Shown here piece after piece: positions 53,715-62,777 of a stretch of DNA of 64,000 nt. Both the position numbers and the translations under genes were made by a program. Within the stretch, counting starts at the first letter, position 1; the number at the start of each line of letters is the position of its first letter. The notes under the pieces were generated by a model. The model had not been told where the DNA came from and searched no databases. It saw only the letters and a list, made by a program, of their open reading frames with translations. Source of the stretch: an uncultured Anaeroplasmataceae bacterium (GTDB lineage: Bacteria > Bacillota_I > Bacilli_A > Acholeplasmatales > Anaeroplasmataceae); assembly GCA_944325035.1 (NCBI GenBank), contig CALUYM010000001.1, positions 372,001-436,000 of the forward strand, in the 5' to 3' direction.

Positions 53715-56373
53715 ATTTTTCATCCTCAAACAACGAAATTTGCTCAAATTTAATACTATCTTTATGTTTACTTTCTTTTTCTAAGATAGCATCAAGTTCA
53801 TCTTCTATCGTCTTCGTCTTTTGGACTTTAATTGGTTTTTCATCCATTGTTTCATATCCAAATAAATCAATATTATTATCTTTTTCAAGTAAATATGAAT
53901 CATCAGGAATTAAGTCCTTTTGACTAGGCTCACTAATAGTAAGTCTTAAAGGAGAACCAGCATCCTCTTTTAAAATGTTATTTCCCGCATCTGTTTGACT
54001 ATATTTGATAGTGTTAGCTTTAAACTCATCAGTTGAATCAGTATATGTCACTATAACTTCTACAGCTTCTTTATATTGATTTGGTGTTAATCTTTTCAAG
54101 TCAACTAATTCATGTGGATTAGATTTTACATGTTTAATAAGTGTTGAACCAGCTCTTGAACGTTTAGATAAATTTACATTTTCTAATGCAATACGTTTCA
54201 AATAACCACGACTTGTAAACATTAAGATATCATCATTTTTATTAGCATAAACTGCACCAACAACATAGTCTTTTGGCTTTAAGGCCATTCCTTTAACACC
54301 ACCAGCGGATGTACCATATAGTGATACTTCACTAGCTCTAAAACGTAATACTTCGCAATCTTTAGTACCTACAATAATTTCTAGCGGTCTTTCAGTAATA
54401 TCAACTGCAACAACCTCATCATCTTGTTGAAGACGAATAGCCCTAATCGCCTTTGAATATCTAGATACCTCAAAATCTTTTAGAGCAACCTGCTTTAAAA
54501 TACCACTTCTAGTTGCAAGTAATAATGTCTTTTCATCTTTAAAGTCGCGTACCATAATAACTCTTATAAGTTTTTCCATTGGTGAAATAGTTGCATAATT
54601 ATTAATATATGTACCTACATCTTTCATCTTGCATTCATCCATTTTATAAACTGGTAAAAATACATAATTCCCCAAATTAGTAAAAGCCAACATTGTATCT
54701 AAAGTGGAAACTTTTTCTTCAAATAAAACGGTATCTTTTTCTTTTAAGATATTTGATTTAGATAGATTATAATTTTTTAAACTAACTCGTTTGATATATC
54801 CTTCTTGAGATACTACTACGATTACATCTTCTTTTTGAATTAAATCTTGTTCATCGATATGAATATTAGTAATTTCATTTTCAATCTGTGTACGACGCGG
54901 AGTTAAAATATTTTTCTTCATTTCAACTAAATTGGCTTTAATCGTCTTTAATAATTCTTTATCTGACCCAAGGATTTTTTCATAAGCTTCAATATCTCTT
55001 TCTAAGATAGATTTCTCATCATATAAAGCATTTACGTCTGTATTACTTAAGCGATACAATTGCATAGTAACAATAGCTTCTGCTTGAATATCACTAAACT
55101 CAAATTTATCCATAATGTTTTGTTTAGAAGAAGTTCTATCTTTAGATGCTCTAATTGTTTTAATTACCTCATCTAATACACTAACCATTTTGATTAACCC
55201 TTCAATAATATGAAGACGTTTTTTAGCTTTATTAAGCTCATAGTTGGTTAAATTAGTTACTACATCTTTTTGGTGTTCAATATAAGCATCAATAATTTGT
55301 AAAACTCCCAAACGTACCGGACGTTGATTATGAATTACAACCATATTGTACTTTAAATTAATTTGTAAATCTGAATTTTTTAATAAATAATTTAAAATAG
55401 CAGTTTCATTTGCACCTTTTTTAAGATCGATTGCAATTCTTAATCCTTCGCGGTCTGATTCATCACGTACCTCTTGAAGTCCATCTATCTTTTTATCTAG
55501 GCGCATTTGTTCGATTTTTTCTACTATTTTTGATTTATTTGTATCATATGGAATTTCAGTCACAACAATGCGTTTTTGTTTATCGCCAAAATCTTCATAA
55601 TGAATTTTAGCTTTCACCACAATGCTTCCAGAACCTGTTAAAAATGCTTCTTTTATTCCTTTTAAGCCTTGAACAATACCTCCCGTAGGAAAATCAGGAC
55701 CAGGCATAATTTCAAGTAATTCATTTATAGACATATTAGGATTATTTATCTTGTAAATTGTCGCATCAATCGTTTCTGCTAAATTATGCGTAGGAATATA
55801 TGTTGCATAACCAGAAGAAATACCTACGGCACCATTTACTAATAAATTAGGAAACCTTGCTGGTAAAACAGTGGGTTCTTTTTCCTCACCATCGAAGTTA
55901 TCAATAAATACAACTGTATTTTTTTCAATATTTTCAAGCAAATAATCAGCATCTTTACTTAATCTTGATTCAGTATAACGCATAGCTGCAGGTCCATCGC
56001 CATCAATAGAACCATTATTACCTTGCATATCAATTAAAGTTACACTCATACGCCATGTTTGGCTCATTCTTACCATTGCTTCATAAATTGATGAATCTCC
56101 ATGTGGATGATATTTACCCATTACTTCACCACAAATACGAGCCGATTTTTTATACTGACTATTTGAAGTAATCTTTAGTTTGTTCATCGCATATAATATG
56201 CGTCGTTGAACTGGTTTTAGACCATCTCTAACATCTGGTATTGCTCTTTCTTGAATGATTGCTTTTGAATAACGTCCGAAACGATCACCTAAAATATCTT
56301 CAAGTCTTTCATCTTGGAAGGTTTCTTTTAAGAACATATCTAGCTTAGTTTTAATACTATCTTTTTTCGCCAT
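53707..56373 (-). CDS. parC: DNA topoisomerase IV subunit A
   Basis: 888 aa. Breakage-reunion domain with the catalytic Tyr in GPAAMRYTESRLS and the quinolone-region KYHPHGDSSIYEAM; MQGNNGSIDGDGPAAMRYTE and ISSGYATYIPTHNL are ParC- rather than GyrA-like. C-terminal beta-propeller blades follow (about 500-800), then an acidic/lysine-rich tail of about 80 residues beyond B. subtilis ParC length. It decatenates daughter chromosomes. It lies 14 bases after parE and within 13 kb of dif. Confidence 0.96.
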   Translation of the reverse strand: MAKKDSIKTKLDMFLKETFQDERLEDILGDRFGRYSKAIIQERAIPDVRDGLKPVQRRILYAMNKLKITSNSQYKKSARICGEVMGKYHPHGDSSIYEAMVRMSQTWRMSVTLIDMQGNNGSIDGDGPAAMRYTESRLSKDADYLLENIEKNTVVFIDNFDGEEKEPTVLPARFPNLLVNGAVGISSGYATYIPTHNLAETIDATIYKINNPNMSINELLEIMPGPDFPTGGIVQGLKGIKEAFLTGSGSIVVKAKIHYEDFGDKQKRIVVTEIPYDTNKSKIVEKIEQMRLDKKIDGLQEVRDESDREGLRIAIDLKKGANETAILNYLLKNSDLQINLKYNMVVIHNQRPVRLGVLQIIDAYIEHQKDVVTNLTNYELNKAKKRLHIIEGLIKMVSVLDEVIKTIRASKDRTSSKQNIMDKFEFSDIQAEAIVTMQLYRLSNTDVNALYDEKSILERDIEAYEKILGSDKELLKTIKANLVEMKKNILTPRRTQIENEITNIHIDEQDLIQKEDVIVVVSQEGYIKRVSLKNYNLSKSNILKEKDTVLFEEKVSTLDTMLAFTNLGNYVFLPVYKMDECKMKDVGTYINNYATISPMEKLIRVIMVRDFKDEKTLLLATRSGILKQVALKDFEVSRYSKAIRAIRLQQDDEVVAVDITERPLEIIVGTKDCEVLRFRASEVSLYGTSAGGVKGMALKPKDYVVGAVYANKNDDILMFTSRGYLKRIALENVNLSKRSRAGSTLIKHVKSNPHELVDLKRLTPNQYKEAVEVIVTYTDSTDEFKANTIKYSQTDAGNNILKEDAGSPLRLTISEPSQKDLIPDDSYLLEKDNNIDLFGYETMDEKPIKVQKTKTIEDELDAILEKESKHKDSIKFEQISLFEDEKYE

Positions 56374-56387
56374 ATATAAACTCCTTC

Positions 56388-58322
56388 CTATAAATTATCA
56401 ATTTGAATATCGTCTTCCAATGTAAACGAGACATGATTTTCAAGCCACGTTCTACGACGTGCTGCGTCATCCCCCATTAAAAGATTTACTTCACTTTCTG
56501 CTTCATCTAAATCGTCAATTCGTACTTTAATCAATGTTCTTGTCTCAGGATTCATTGTAGTTTCCCAAAGTTGTTCAGCATTCATTTCACCAAGTCCCTT
56601 AAATCGTTGTATAATTAAAGATTCTTTTGCATATTTAGATGTCAATTTTTGTAGCTCTTCAGTTGTATATAAGTAATGTGTTGCTGGTTTTTTACCTTTA
56701 ACAGTCACTTTGAATAAAGGTGGAAGGGCGATATAAACTCTACCATCTTCGATTAATGGTCGCATATATCTAAAAAAGAATGTTAGTAAAAGAATTTGGA
56801 TATGGGCACCATCGTCATCAGCATCGGTCATAATTATAACTTTTTTATAATTACATTTTTTTAAATCAAATTTATCACCAAAATCAGCGCCAATAGTGTA
56901 AATCATAGTCGCAATTTCTTGATTTTGTAATGCACTTTCTTGGTTAGCTCGTTCAGTATTTAATACTTTTCCACGAAGTGGTAAAATCGCTTGGAAGCGT
57001 CTATCACGTCCACCTTTAGCAGAACCACCGGCTGAGTCTCCTTCGACTAGAAATAATTCATTAATATCCTTATTTTTATCTTGAGCTGGTGACAGTTTAC
57101 CAGACAAATTTAGTTCATTTTTATCTTTTTTATCAAGCCTAATTTGATCACGTGCTTTTCTACTTGCCTCACGAGCCTTACGATTTAGTAAAGCTTTATC
57201 AACGATAAACTTAGCCAAATCAGCATGTTCATGTAAGTAATATGTAAATTTATCATACGTAACTTGGTCAACAACAGTTTTAGCTAATGGTGTACCAAGC
57301 TTACCTTTGGTTTGGCTTTCAAACTCTAATACAGATTCTTCAACTCTAACTGATACAATAGCAGTTAATCCACTTCTTATATCCATTCCCTCTAAATTAG
57401 GCTCTTTTTCTTTTAAAAGATTAAATTTACGGGCATAGTCATTAACGGCACGTGTCAGACCAACTTTAAAACCAACCTCATGTGATCCACCATCTTTTGT
57501 TCTTACATTATTTGCAAAAGATACAATATTTTCATCGTATATATCGACAAATTGTAGTGCAACTTCAACTTCAATTTGACCCTGTCCACCTTCTAAATAT
57601 GCCACTTCAAATAAAGGTTTTTTCTTTTCATTTAAAAAATTTACGTATTCAGAAATGCCTTTAATATATTGGAAACTTTCTGTTTTATTAGCTTTTTTAT
57701 CAATTAAAGTCATTCTTAATCCTTTAATCAAAAAAGCTCCTTCACGTAGACGTTCTTTAATCGTATCATAATTAAAAATAACTGTTGAGAAAATCGATGG
57801 GTCTGGTTTAAAAGTAATTATTGTCCCAGTTTTAGTCGTTCTTCCCAAAATTTCAGGTTCAATTGATACTTTTCCTCCATTTTTAAATTGAATATGATGA
57901 ATCTCTCCATCTCTCATTGATGTTACATCAAAATAAGTTGATAAGGCATTTACAACCTTTCCACCAACCCCATGCAATCCACCAGAAACTTTATAGCCAC
58001 CTTCTTGTCCAAATTTACCACCAGCATGTAAAATCGAGTAGATTACTTCTAAACTACTCTTACCTGTTTCTTTATTAATACCAGCAGGTACGCCACGTCC
58101 TTCATCTTCAACCGTGACAGAACCATCAATATTTAAAGTAACTTTTATTTCTTTTCCATAGCCAGCTAAGGCTTCATCGATGGCATTATCCACGATTTCC
58201 CAAATTAAATGGTGTAATCCTCGTCCATCTGTTGAACCAATATACATACCTGGACGTTTTCTAACTGGATCAAGACCAGATAATATCTGGATATCATTAT
58301 CATCATAATGAACATTTGCCAT
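56388..58322 (-). CDS. parE: DNA topoisomerase IV subunit B
   Basis: 644 aa. GHKL ATPase motifs (EIVDNAIDEALAGYG, DEGRGVPAGI, GGLHGVGGKVVNALS), transducer domain, and TOPRIM region (LFLVEGDSAGGSAKGGRDR, IIMTDADDDGAHIQ). The length and ASNxR-like N-terminus favour ParE over GyrB, and the parE-parC pair divergent from plsY matches B. subtilis. TGTGAT stands five bases before the ATG. Confidence 0.96.
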   Translation of the reverse strand: MANVHYDDNDIQILSGLDPVRKRPGMYIGSTDGRGLHHLIWEIVDNAIDEALAGYGKEIKVTLNIDGSVTVEDEGRGVPAGINKETGKSSLEVIYSILHAGGKFGQEGGYKVSGGLHGVGGKVVNALSTYFDVTSMRDGEIHHIQFKNGGKVSIEPEILGRTTKTGTIITFKPDPSIFSTVIFNYDTIKERLREGAFLIKGLRMTLIDKKANKTESFQYIKGISEYVNFLNEKKKPLFEVAYLEGGQGQIEVEVALQFVDIYDENIVSFANNVRTKDGGSHEVGFKVGLTRAVNDYARKFNLLKEKEPNLEGMDIRSGLTAIVSVRVEESVLEFESQTKGKLGTPLAKTVVDQVTYDKFTYYLHEHADLAKFIVDKALLNRKAREASRKARDQIRLDKKDKNELNLSGKLSPAQDKNKDINELFLVEGDSAGGSAKGGRDRRFQAILPLRGKVLNTERANQESALQNQEIATMIYTIGADFGDKFDLKKCNYKKVIIMTDADDDGAHIQILLLTFFFRYMRPLIEDGRVYIALPPLFKVTVKGKKPATHYLYTTEELQKLTSKYAKESLIIQRFKGLGEMNAEQLWETTMNPETRTLIKVRIDDLDEAESEVNLLMGDDAARRRTWLENHVSFTLEDDIQIDNL

Positions 58323-58357
58323 TATAAATCACATCCTAAACTTAATTTTTCTAATCT

Positions 58358-58386
58358 ATTTTATCATACTTAGTTTAGCTTAACAA
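58358..58386 (-). promoter_or_regulatory. SigmaA promoter of parE-parC
   Basis: Minus strand: TTGTTA (58386-58381), 17-base spacer, TAAAAT (58363-58358) with extended -10 TGA. Confidence 0.6.
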
Positions 58387-58574
58387 TAATAAATCCGAAA
58401 ACTTATTTAAAAGCGATTAAGATTCACCTATTTGAATAATACTAATGCCAAATGATTAAAATATTTTTTATAAATGATATTTTTTTGAATAAAAAATTTA
58501 TAGTCATCATCTACTTATTTAAAGTAGAAAAATCATTATTTTCATTAATAATACTTTTATATTCAAAGTTTTTG
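58387..58574. other. Divergent intergenic region between parE and plsY
   Basis: Together with the two promoters it forms a 305-base gap. The stretch between the promoters is AT-rich and shows no ORF, hairpin or repeat that I can support. Confidence 0.5.
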
Positions 58575-58603
58575 TTGTAAAAAAACAATATTGATAGTAT
58601 AAT
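58575..58603 (+). promoter_or_regulatory. SigmaA promoter of plsY
   Basis: TTGTAA (58575-58580), 17-base spacer, TATAAT (58598-58603), 25 bases before the ATG. Confidence 0.75.
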
Positions 58604-58627
58604 GTCTTTAAAAATGAGGTTATAAAT

Positions 58628-59320
58628 ATGTTTTATAGTGTAAATACAGCAACAATTATTTTATCAATTGTGTTATTACTAATTTCTTATTTATTGGGTT
58701 CAATCCCTTTTGGCATTGTAATAGGTAAAACAATAACAGGAATTGATGTAAGGGAACATGGTTCTAAAAATATTGGTACGACAAATTGCATTCGTGTATT
58801 AGGTAAAAAAGTTGGTTTTACTGTATTCTTTTTTGATGTTTTAAAGGGTGCCTTTGTAATAATCCTTGTTAAATACATTTTAGAAAAAACAGGAATAATG
58901 ACTCCGTTTATTCCTTATATCTTTTATGGTACGGCTGCTATTTTGGGTCATTTGTTTTCTATTTTCTTAAAATTCAAAGGAGGAAAGGCAGTAGCAACTT
59001 CACTTGGTGTTGTAATTGCACTAACACCTATTCCAGCTATTAGTTGTCTTCTTGTATTTGGATTAGTTTTGCTTCTTACAGGATATGTTTGTCTATGCTC
59101 TTCGGCTGCGGCCTTAACAGTACTTATAATTATGTGGATTCAGTATTGTTTTGGTTATACTGGTTCAAGTATCGCTTTAGAATATTTATGGGGAAAACCT
59201 GACTTATTTACAACTATTTTATATACGATTCTAGCTTTAGTTTTAATTTTAAAGCATCGGACTAATTTTATTAGATTGGCCCGTGGTGAAGAAAATTGTT
59301 TCAAAAAGAAAAATAAATGA
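58628..59320 (+). CDS. plsY: Glycerol-3-phosphate acyltransferase PlsY
   Basis: 230 aa integral membrane enzyme, about six helices. It transfers acyl from acyl-phosphate to glycerol-3-phosphate, the first step of phospholipid synthesis. Motifs: LLGSIPFGIVIGK (1), GSKNIGTTNCIRVLGKKVG (variant of GSGNxGATN, with Thr-Thr for Ala-Thr), FKGGKAVATSLG. Divergent from parE as in B. subtilis. The gene ends in TGA, so TGA is a stop codon here. Confidence 0.94.
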   Translation: MFYSVNTATIILSIVLLLISYLLGSIPFGIVIGKTITGIDVREHGSKNIGTTNCIRVLGKKVGFTVFFFDVLKGAFVIILVKYILEKTGIMTPFIPYIFYGTAAILGHLFSIFLKFKGGKAVATSLGVVIALTPIPAISCLLVFGLVLLLTGYVCLCSSAAALTVLIIMWIQYCFGYTGSSIALEYLWGKPDLFTTILYTILALVLILKHRTNFIRLARGEENCFKKKNK

Positions 59321-59387
59321 AATATAAAAACTAGATTTTAAGCTAAATATTTAAGTTTACTTTATAAATCTAATTCTTTTTAAATTT

Positions 59388-59428
59388 AAAGGTATCATTG
59401 TTTCAAAGAAAAATGATACCTTTTTATT
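59388..59428 (+). terminator. Intrinsic terminator after plsY
   Basis: AAAGGTATCATT (59388-59399) / AATGATACCTTT (59412-59423), perfect 12-bp stem, 12-base loop, T-run. Confidence 0.9.
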
Positions 59429-59517
59429 ATTATTTTATTTTTAAATAAATTCCCCAGTTTTATTTTAGAAATATAATTAATTACATTTAATTTTTTTCAG
59501 ATTATAGAGAAATAACA

Positions 59518-60041
59518 TTAATGATTAGTTTCAATAGTTACAACAATATCTTTTGTTCCCAAAATTTCTTTAAGTTCAGACTTAGTTATATTATCAATAT
59601 GTCCTAATTTAGTTAAACTCCAAGAATTTTTATCATAATATATAACAAACGAATTTCCCTGATACAACACAATGTCACCATAATCAGTATCTATATGCTC
59701 ATCATTTCTTGGCAAATTAAAACCTAATGAACCTACTTTTTCCATATTTCCGTAATCTGACATACTAATAGTAATTGGTCCATCTTCTAATTTTTTAAGT
59801 AATGCTCTTGTGCTAGAATTATCGACTAAGCTTACAGATAAAATTCTACTATTTATTTTTAAAATCATTCTTAAATTATCCTCGCTTTCAGTATTTGTAT
59901 CATCTTCAGAATTATCAATTGTAGGTGGTTCGATAATATCATTTTTATCATCAAGATTAATAATAAGTGATATTAATATAGTAGTTATTGCTAAAAAACT
60001 ATTGTAAAACCTATGCTAAAAGTTATTCTTTTTTTGGTCAT
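59518..60041 (-). pseudogene. Secreted cyclophilin-like protein interrupted by a frameshift
   Basis: The intact 116-codon part (59518-59868) is a cyclophilin-like domain (SVSLVDNSSTRALLKKL, ISMSDYGNMEKVGSLGF, DIVLYQGNSFVIYYD, SWSLTKLGHI). Upstream the same frame stays open and reads SFLAITTILISLIINLDDKN and an acidic Ser/Thr/Asp/Glu linker. In another frame MTKKRITFSIGFTIVF begins at ATG 60041. Joining the two needs one extra T in a T6 run (plus-strand A6, 59993-59998) and gives a normal signal anchor of a 174-residue secreted protein. So the gene is either frameshifted, phase-variable at the homopolymer, or affected by a sequence error. The ATG at 59868 could still give a cytoplasmic domain. 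Confidence 0.65.
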
Positions 60042-60367
60042 ATTTTTAAAAGTCAAAAGATAAAATAATATAAAAATTACTTTGTGTTTAAATGATAGAA
60101 ACATTCTATATTATATAGTCTTATAACAAAATGCATAAAAAAAATTATAAAGTATTTTATATTTAAGATAATTCTTTAACTTTGACATACTCCTTTCGAT
60201 TTAAATTTTAGTATTAAATTAAAAGTATTAGTAAACTTATAAACTAAAATGTAATAATATATATTATTATATTAATAGTTTAGCAATATTTTTATATAAT
60301 AACAAATACTTATAATAAATAGTATTTTATAGTTTTTAGGTATAAAAATCTAAAAAATTTAAAAATT
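60042..60367. other. AT-rich intergenic stretch
   Basis: About 330 bases between the broken cyclophilin-like gene and the yneF terminator. TATATAAT-type minus-strand -10 candidates occur near 60107-60115. An isolated AAGGAG on the minus strand (near 60194) is not followed by a usable ORF. Nothing else is recognisable. Confidence 0.45.
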
Positions 60368-60418
60368 AAAAAAGAGACTTCTGTTACTATGTTTTAATAA
60401 ACCTAGTAAAAAAGTCTC
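60368..60418 (-). terminator. Terminator of yneF
   Basis: GAGACTT (60374-60380) / AAGTCTC (60412-60418) with an inner TTACTA/TAGTAA stem; A-run on the left supplies the U-run. Confidence 0.7.
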
Positions 60419-60423
60419 AAATT

Positions 60424-60669
60424 TTATTTATTTTCTTCCATTGAACGCATTACTGCACGTACTTGTTTTTCAGATGGTGTACGTCCCATTTGTCTAAACA
60501 TAGCACGAATCATATTTTCATTAACTGGCGGATTTTTCTTTAGTTGTCTTTTAAATACCGTTCTTGTGATAAAAAAACCAGCTACAAGTCCAGCTAAAAG
60601 GACAAAAACAATAATTAAAACTAAATGCCACCATGCTAGATTAATAGCTAGAAACATTGAAAAAAACAT
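60424..60669 (-). CDS. yneF: YneF family (UPF0154) small membrane protein
   Basis: 81 aa. One N-terminal membrane helix (about 12-34, ending GFFITRTVFKRQL) and the conserved soluble tail NPPVNENMIRAMFRQMGRTPSEKQVRAVMRSM (read as PPVNENMIRAMFRQMGRTPS then EKQVRAVMRSM). This is diagnostic for UPF0154. Function unknown. AAGGAG precedes the ATG by nine bases. Single-gene unit with its own terminator. Confidence 0.93.
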   Translation of the reverse strand: MFFSMFLAINLAWWHLVLIIVFVLLAGLVAGFFITRTVFKRQLKKNPPVNENMIRAMFRQMGRTPSEKQVRAVMRSMEENK

Positions 60670-60814
60670 ATACTTCAGCTCCTTTTACTATTAACATTTT
60701 ACTAAATTTAAGCATAAAACACAATAGTTATTTTATTTTGTCAAGGAAAATTCTATTTTAAGATATAATAATTTATAATTAAGTTAAATGATCAACCACT
60801 TTTCGGCAAGAGAC

Positions 60815-60843
60815 TTGAAATTTTATATTTATAATTGTATAAT
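60815..60843 (+). promoter_or_regulatory. SigmaA promoter of the ferredoxin gene
   Basis: TTGAAA (60815-60820), 17-base spacer, TATAAT (60838-60843). Confidence 0.75.
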
Positions 60844-60867
60844 AGGCCTAAAGAGGAGGTAAGAAAT

Positions 60868-61038
60868 ATGCCAAGAAAAGTAGACGAATCAACATGCATC
60901 AGTTGTGGTGCTTGCGTTGCTGAATGTCCAGTTGCTGCCATCACTTTAGAAGATGTATCTGTAATCGATCCTAATATTTGCATCGATTGCGCAGCTTGCG
61001 AAAGTGTGTGCCCAGTTGGAGCAATTCATGAAGCGTAA
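60868..61038 (+). CDS. 2[4Fe-4S] ferredoxin
   Basis: 56 aa from ATG 60868 with a strong GAGGAGGT upstream. Two clusters: CISCGACVAECP (about 11-22) and CIDCAACESVCP (about 40-51), typical clostridial-type ferredoxin. It carries low-potential electrons in the cytoplasm and could feed the flavodiiron protein or radical SAM enzymes. Short leader, consensus promoter and a strong terminator suggest a highly expressed single gene; codons are less AT-biased than around it. Confidence 0.97.
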   Translation: MPRKVDESTCISCGACVAECPVAAITLEDVSVIDPNICIDCAACESVCPVGAIHEA

Positions 61039-61044
61039 TAAATT

Positions 61045-61079
61045 GACTATGTAGTTTTAGATTACATAGTCTTTTTTTA
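61045..61079 (+). terminator. Intrinsic terminator after the ferredoxin gene
   Basis: GACTATGTA (61045-61053) / TACATAGTC (61063-61071), perfect 9-bp stem and T7. Confidence 0.88.
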
Positions 61080-61136
61080 TGCTAAAACCTAGTCATTTAT
61101 AGTAATTAAGCATAGTTTATATTGGAGCGTGAAATA

Positions 61137-61505
61137 TTGAAATTAGCTGATATTCAAAAAGATCCGATTAAAAACCTTGCATTAGGTAATTCAATCCCTT
61201 CTGAATACAATTTTTATAAGTATAAAAAAGAAAATTTTAAAGAAATAACAAATGAACAAGATAATATCTTACTTCTTCTTACGAGTTATCATTTTTCAAT
61301 AATCGATTTAACCTTCTTACTTGACTTAGATCCTACTAATAAAGAAATTTTTAATTATTATAATCAATTAAAAGATGAATATCATAATTTAGTTAAATAT
61401 TATGAAACGAATTATGGTATGCTATCTAATATTACAAGTACAATGACTGAAAAATACTCATATTTAGATAAACCTTGGACTAGTGATACTTATGTGGACA
61501 TATAA
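61137..61505 (+). CDS. cotJB: Spore coat CotJB-like protein with CotJA-like N-terminus
   Basis: 122 aa from TTG 61137 (GGAGCGTGA upstream; the TTG at 61122 lies before it). Residues about 45-105 fit CotJB: SYHFSIIDLTFLLDLDPTNKE, then YETNYGMLS and a final PW motif (LDKPWTSD). Residues 1-35 (PIKNLALGNSIPSEYNFYKY) recall the GT-x-FP-x-L...PY segment of CotJA, suggesting a fused or merged cotJA-cotJB. It overlaps cotJC by 14 bases. In B. subtilis the cotJ operon is under sigmaE; no clear sigmaE promoter was found here. Confidence 0.72.
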   Translation: MKLADIQKDPIKNLALGNSIPSEYNFYKYKKENFKEITNEQDNILLLLTSYHFSIIDLTFLLDLDPTNKEIFNYYNQLKDEYHNLVKYYETNYGMLSNITSTMTEKYSYLDKPWTSDTYVDI

Positions 61506-62049
61506 AAAATATTTATTATATCCTGTTAAAATAACTAAGCCAAATCCTGATTTTGCGATTATGATTGTAAATTTAATCGGTGGTTATAGTGGTGAGTTAG
61601 GTGCAGCGTTAAGATACTTAAACCAAGCTGATACCATGCCTACCTTAGAAGGTAAAGCACTTCTAACAGACATTGGTACTGAAGAGATGGCGCACGTTGA
61701 AATCTTATCAGCCATGGTACGAGGTTTAACTCGCGGTGTTGATTTAGATAAAATCAAAAATAGTAATATGTTAAAAAGTTATGCACAAAATCGATATAGT
61801 TTTAAACCAACCGATACCTTTGGTAATCCATTTACAGTAGATTATTACGCCTCAACAGGTGATTATATTACAGACTTATATGAAAATTTAGCTGCTGAAC
61901 AAAAAGCCAGAAGCGTTTATGAAAACATAATGAATTTAACTGATGATGAAGAGATCCTAGGACCACTTTCTTTTTTGAGACAAAGAGAAATCATTCATTT
62001 TAATCGTTTTAATGACTTACTTCAAAAATACCAAGATTTAAATACTTAA
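61492..62049 (+). CDS. cotJC: Spore coat protein CotJC, manganese catalase-like
   Basis: 185 aa from ATG 61492 (AGTGAT four bases upstream). Ferritin-like four-helix fold of the manganese catalase family: GGYSGELGAALRYLNQ, DIGTEEMAHVEILSAMV, AAEQKARSVYENI, LRQREIIHFNRF supply the Glu/His metal ligands, all present. It lies in the spore coat and may protect against peroxide. The 3' end overlaps spoIVFB tail to tail by four bases. Confidence 0.92.
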   Translation: MWTYKKYLLYPVKITKPNPDFAIMIVNLIGGYSGELGAALRYLNQADTMPTLEGKALLTDIGTEEMAHVEILSAMVRGLTRGVDLDKIKNSNMLKSYAQNRYSFKPTDTFGNPFTVDYYASTGDYITDLYENLAAEQKARSVYENIMNLTDDEEILGPLSFLRQREIIHFNRFNDLLQKYQDLNT

Positions 62050-62777
62050 GTTTTAAAATATCTATTCAAGATATTTTTTTCATAATAGACTTTACCACCT
62101 ATTTCCAAATAATTATTCCGACCCCTATAAAATGATTTTGTTAAGTTAAGATTAGTCTCCTTAACTTTTTTATTTTTTAAAAATAAATTAGGATTCAAGT
62201 ACTTATCTAAAATAAATAGTTCATATTGTTTTTTATAATTTAAATCTTTTAGGTTAAAAAAGATAAACATAATGCTTAATAAAACTAAATAGATATTAAA
62301 TTTAAATGAAATAAAAAAAAATATTAATGTCAATAAAAATGATAGTATTTTACTAATTTTTAAACTATTATAGTAAGGAATCAATCCTGAAAATATACTA
62401 GTTATAAGATAATATCCATCCAAAGGATAAATTGGTAAAATGTTTAAAGTAAACAAACTTAAATTGACCATCATGAATAAATTATTTTTTAAAATAAAAC
62501 CAATTATAATCATTAATAAATTCATTAACGGACCTGATATATAAATAGCGATTTCTAAACGATTCGTAATATTTTTCCCAACATGAGCTTGCATTATACC
62601 ACCAAATGCCGTGATATTTAAGCTTGTAACTTTAATTTTATTATACTTTAAGATTACTAAATGACCAATTTCATGTAATAATAAGGAAATAACTAAATAG
62701 AATACAAGTGATAATTCATTTAATAATGACAAACATACTAAATATAAGATGAAACTTGCATTAATTTTAAGCTTCAT
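62046..62777 (-). CDS. spoIVFB: SpoIVFB-like intramembrane metalloprotease
   Basis: 243 aa site-2 protease (M50). Zinc motif LLLHEIGHLVI (about 33-43) and the second site NILPIYPLDGYYL (about 112-124) are in membrane helices as expected. SpoIVFB cleaves pro-sigmaK in the mother cell. Position after a SpoIVFA-like gene and radC matches the mre-min-spoIVF region of B. subtilis. A general M50 peptidase is possible but less likely. The C-terminal 60 residues are basic. Confidence 0.83.
   Translation of the reverse strand: MKLKINASFILYLVCLSLLNELSLVFYLVISLLLHEIGHLVILKYNKIKVTSLNITAFGGIMQAHVGKNITNRLEIAIYISGPLMNLLMIIIGFILKNNLFMMVNLSLFTLNILPIYPLDGYYLITSIFSGLIPYYNSLKISKILSFLLTLIFFFISFKFNIYLVLLSIMFIFFNLKDLNYKKQYELFILDKYLNPNLFLKNKKVKETNLNLTKSFYRGRNNYLEIGGKVYYEKNILNRYFKT

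Noticed and set aside
59318..59320. TGA as a tryptophan codon, as in some mollicutes
   Set aside because: Conserved Trp positions use TGG, long genes contain no internal TGA, and plsY ends with TGA at the expected length.
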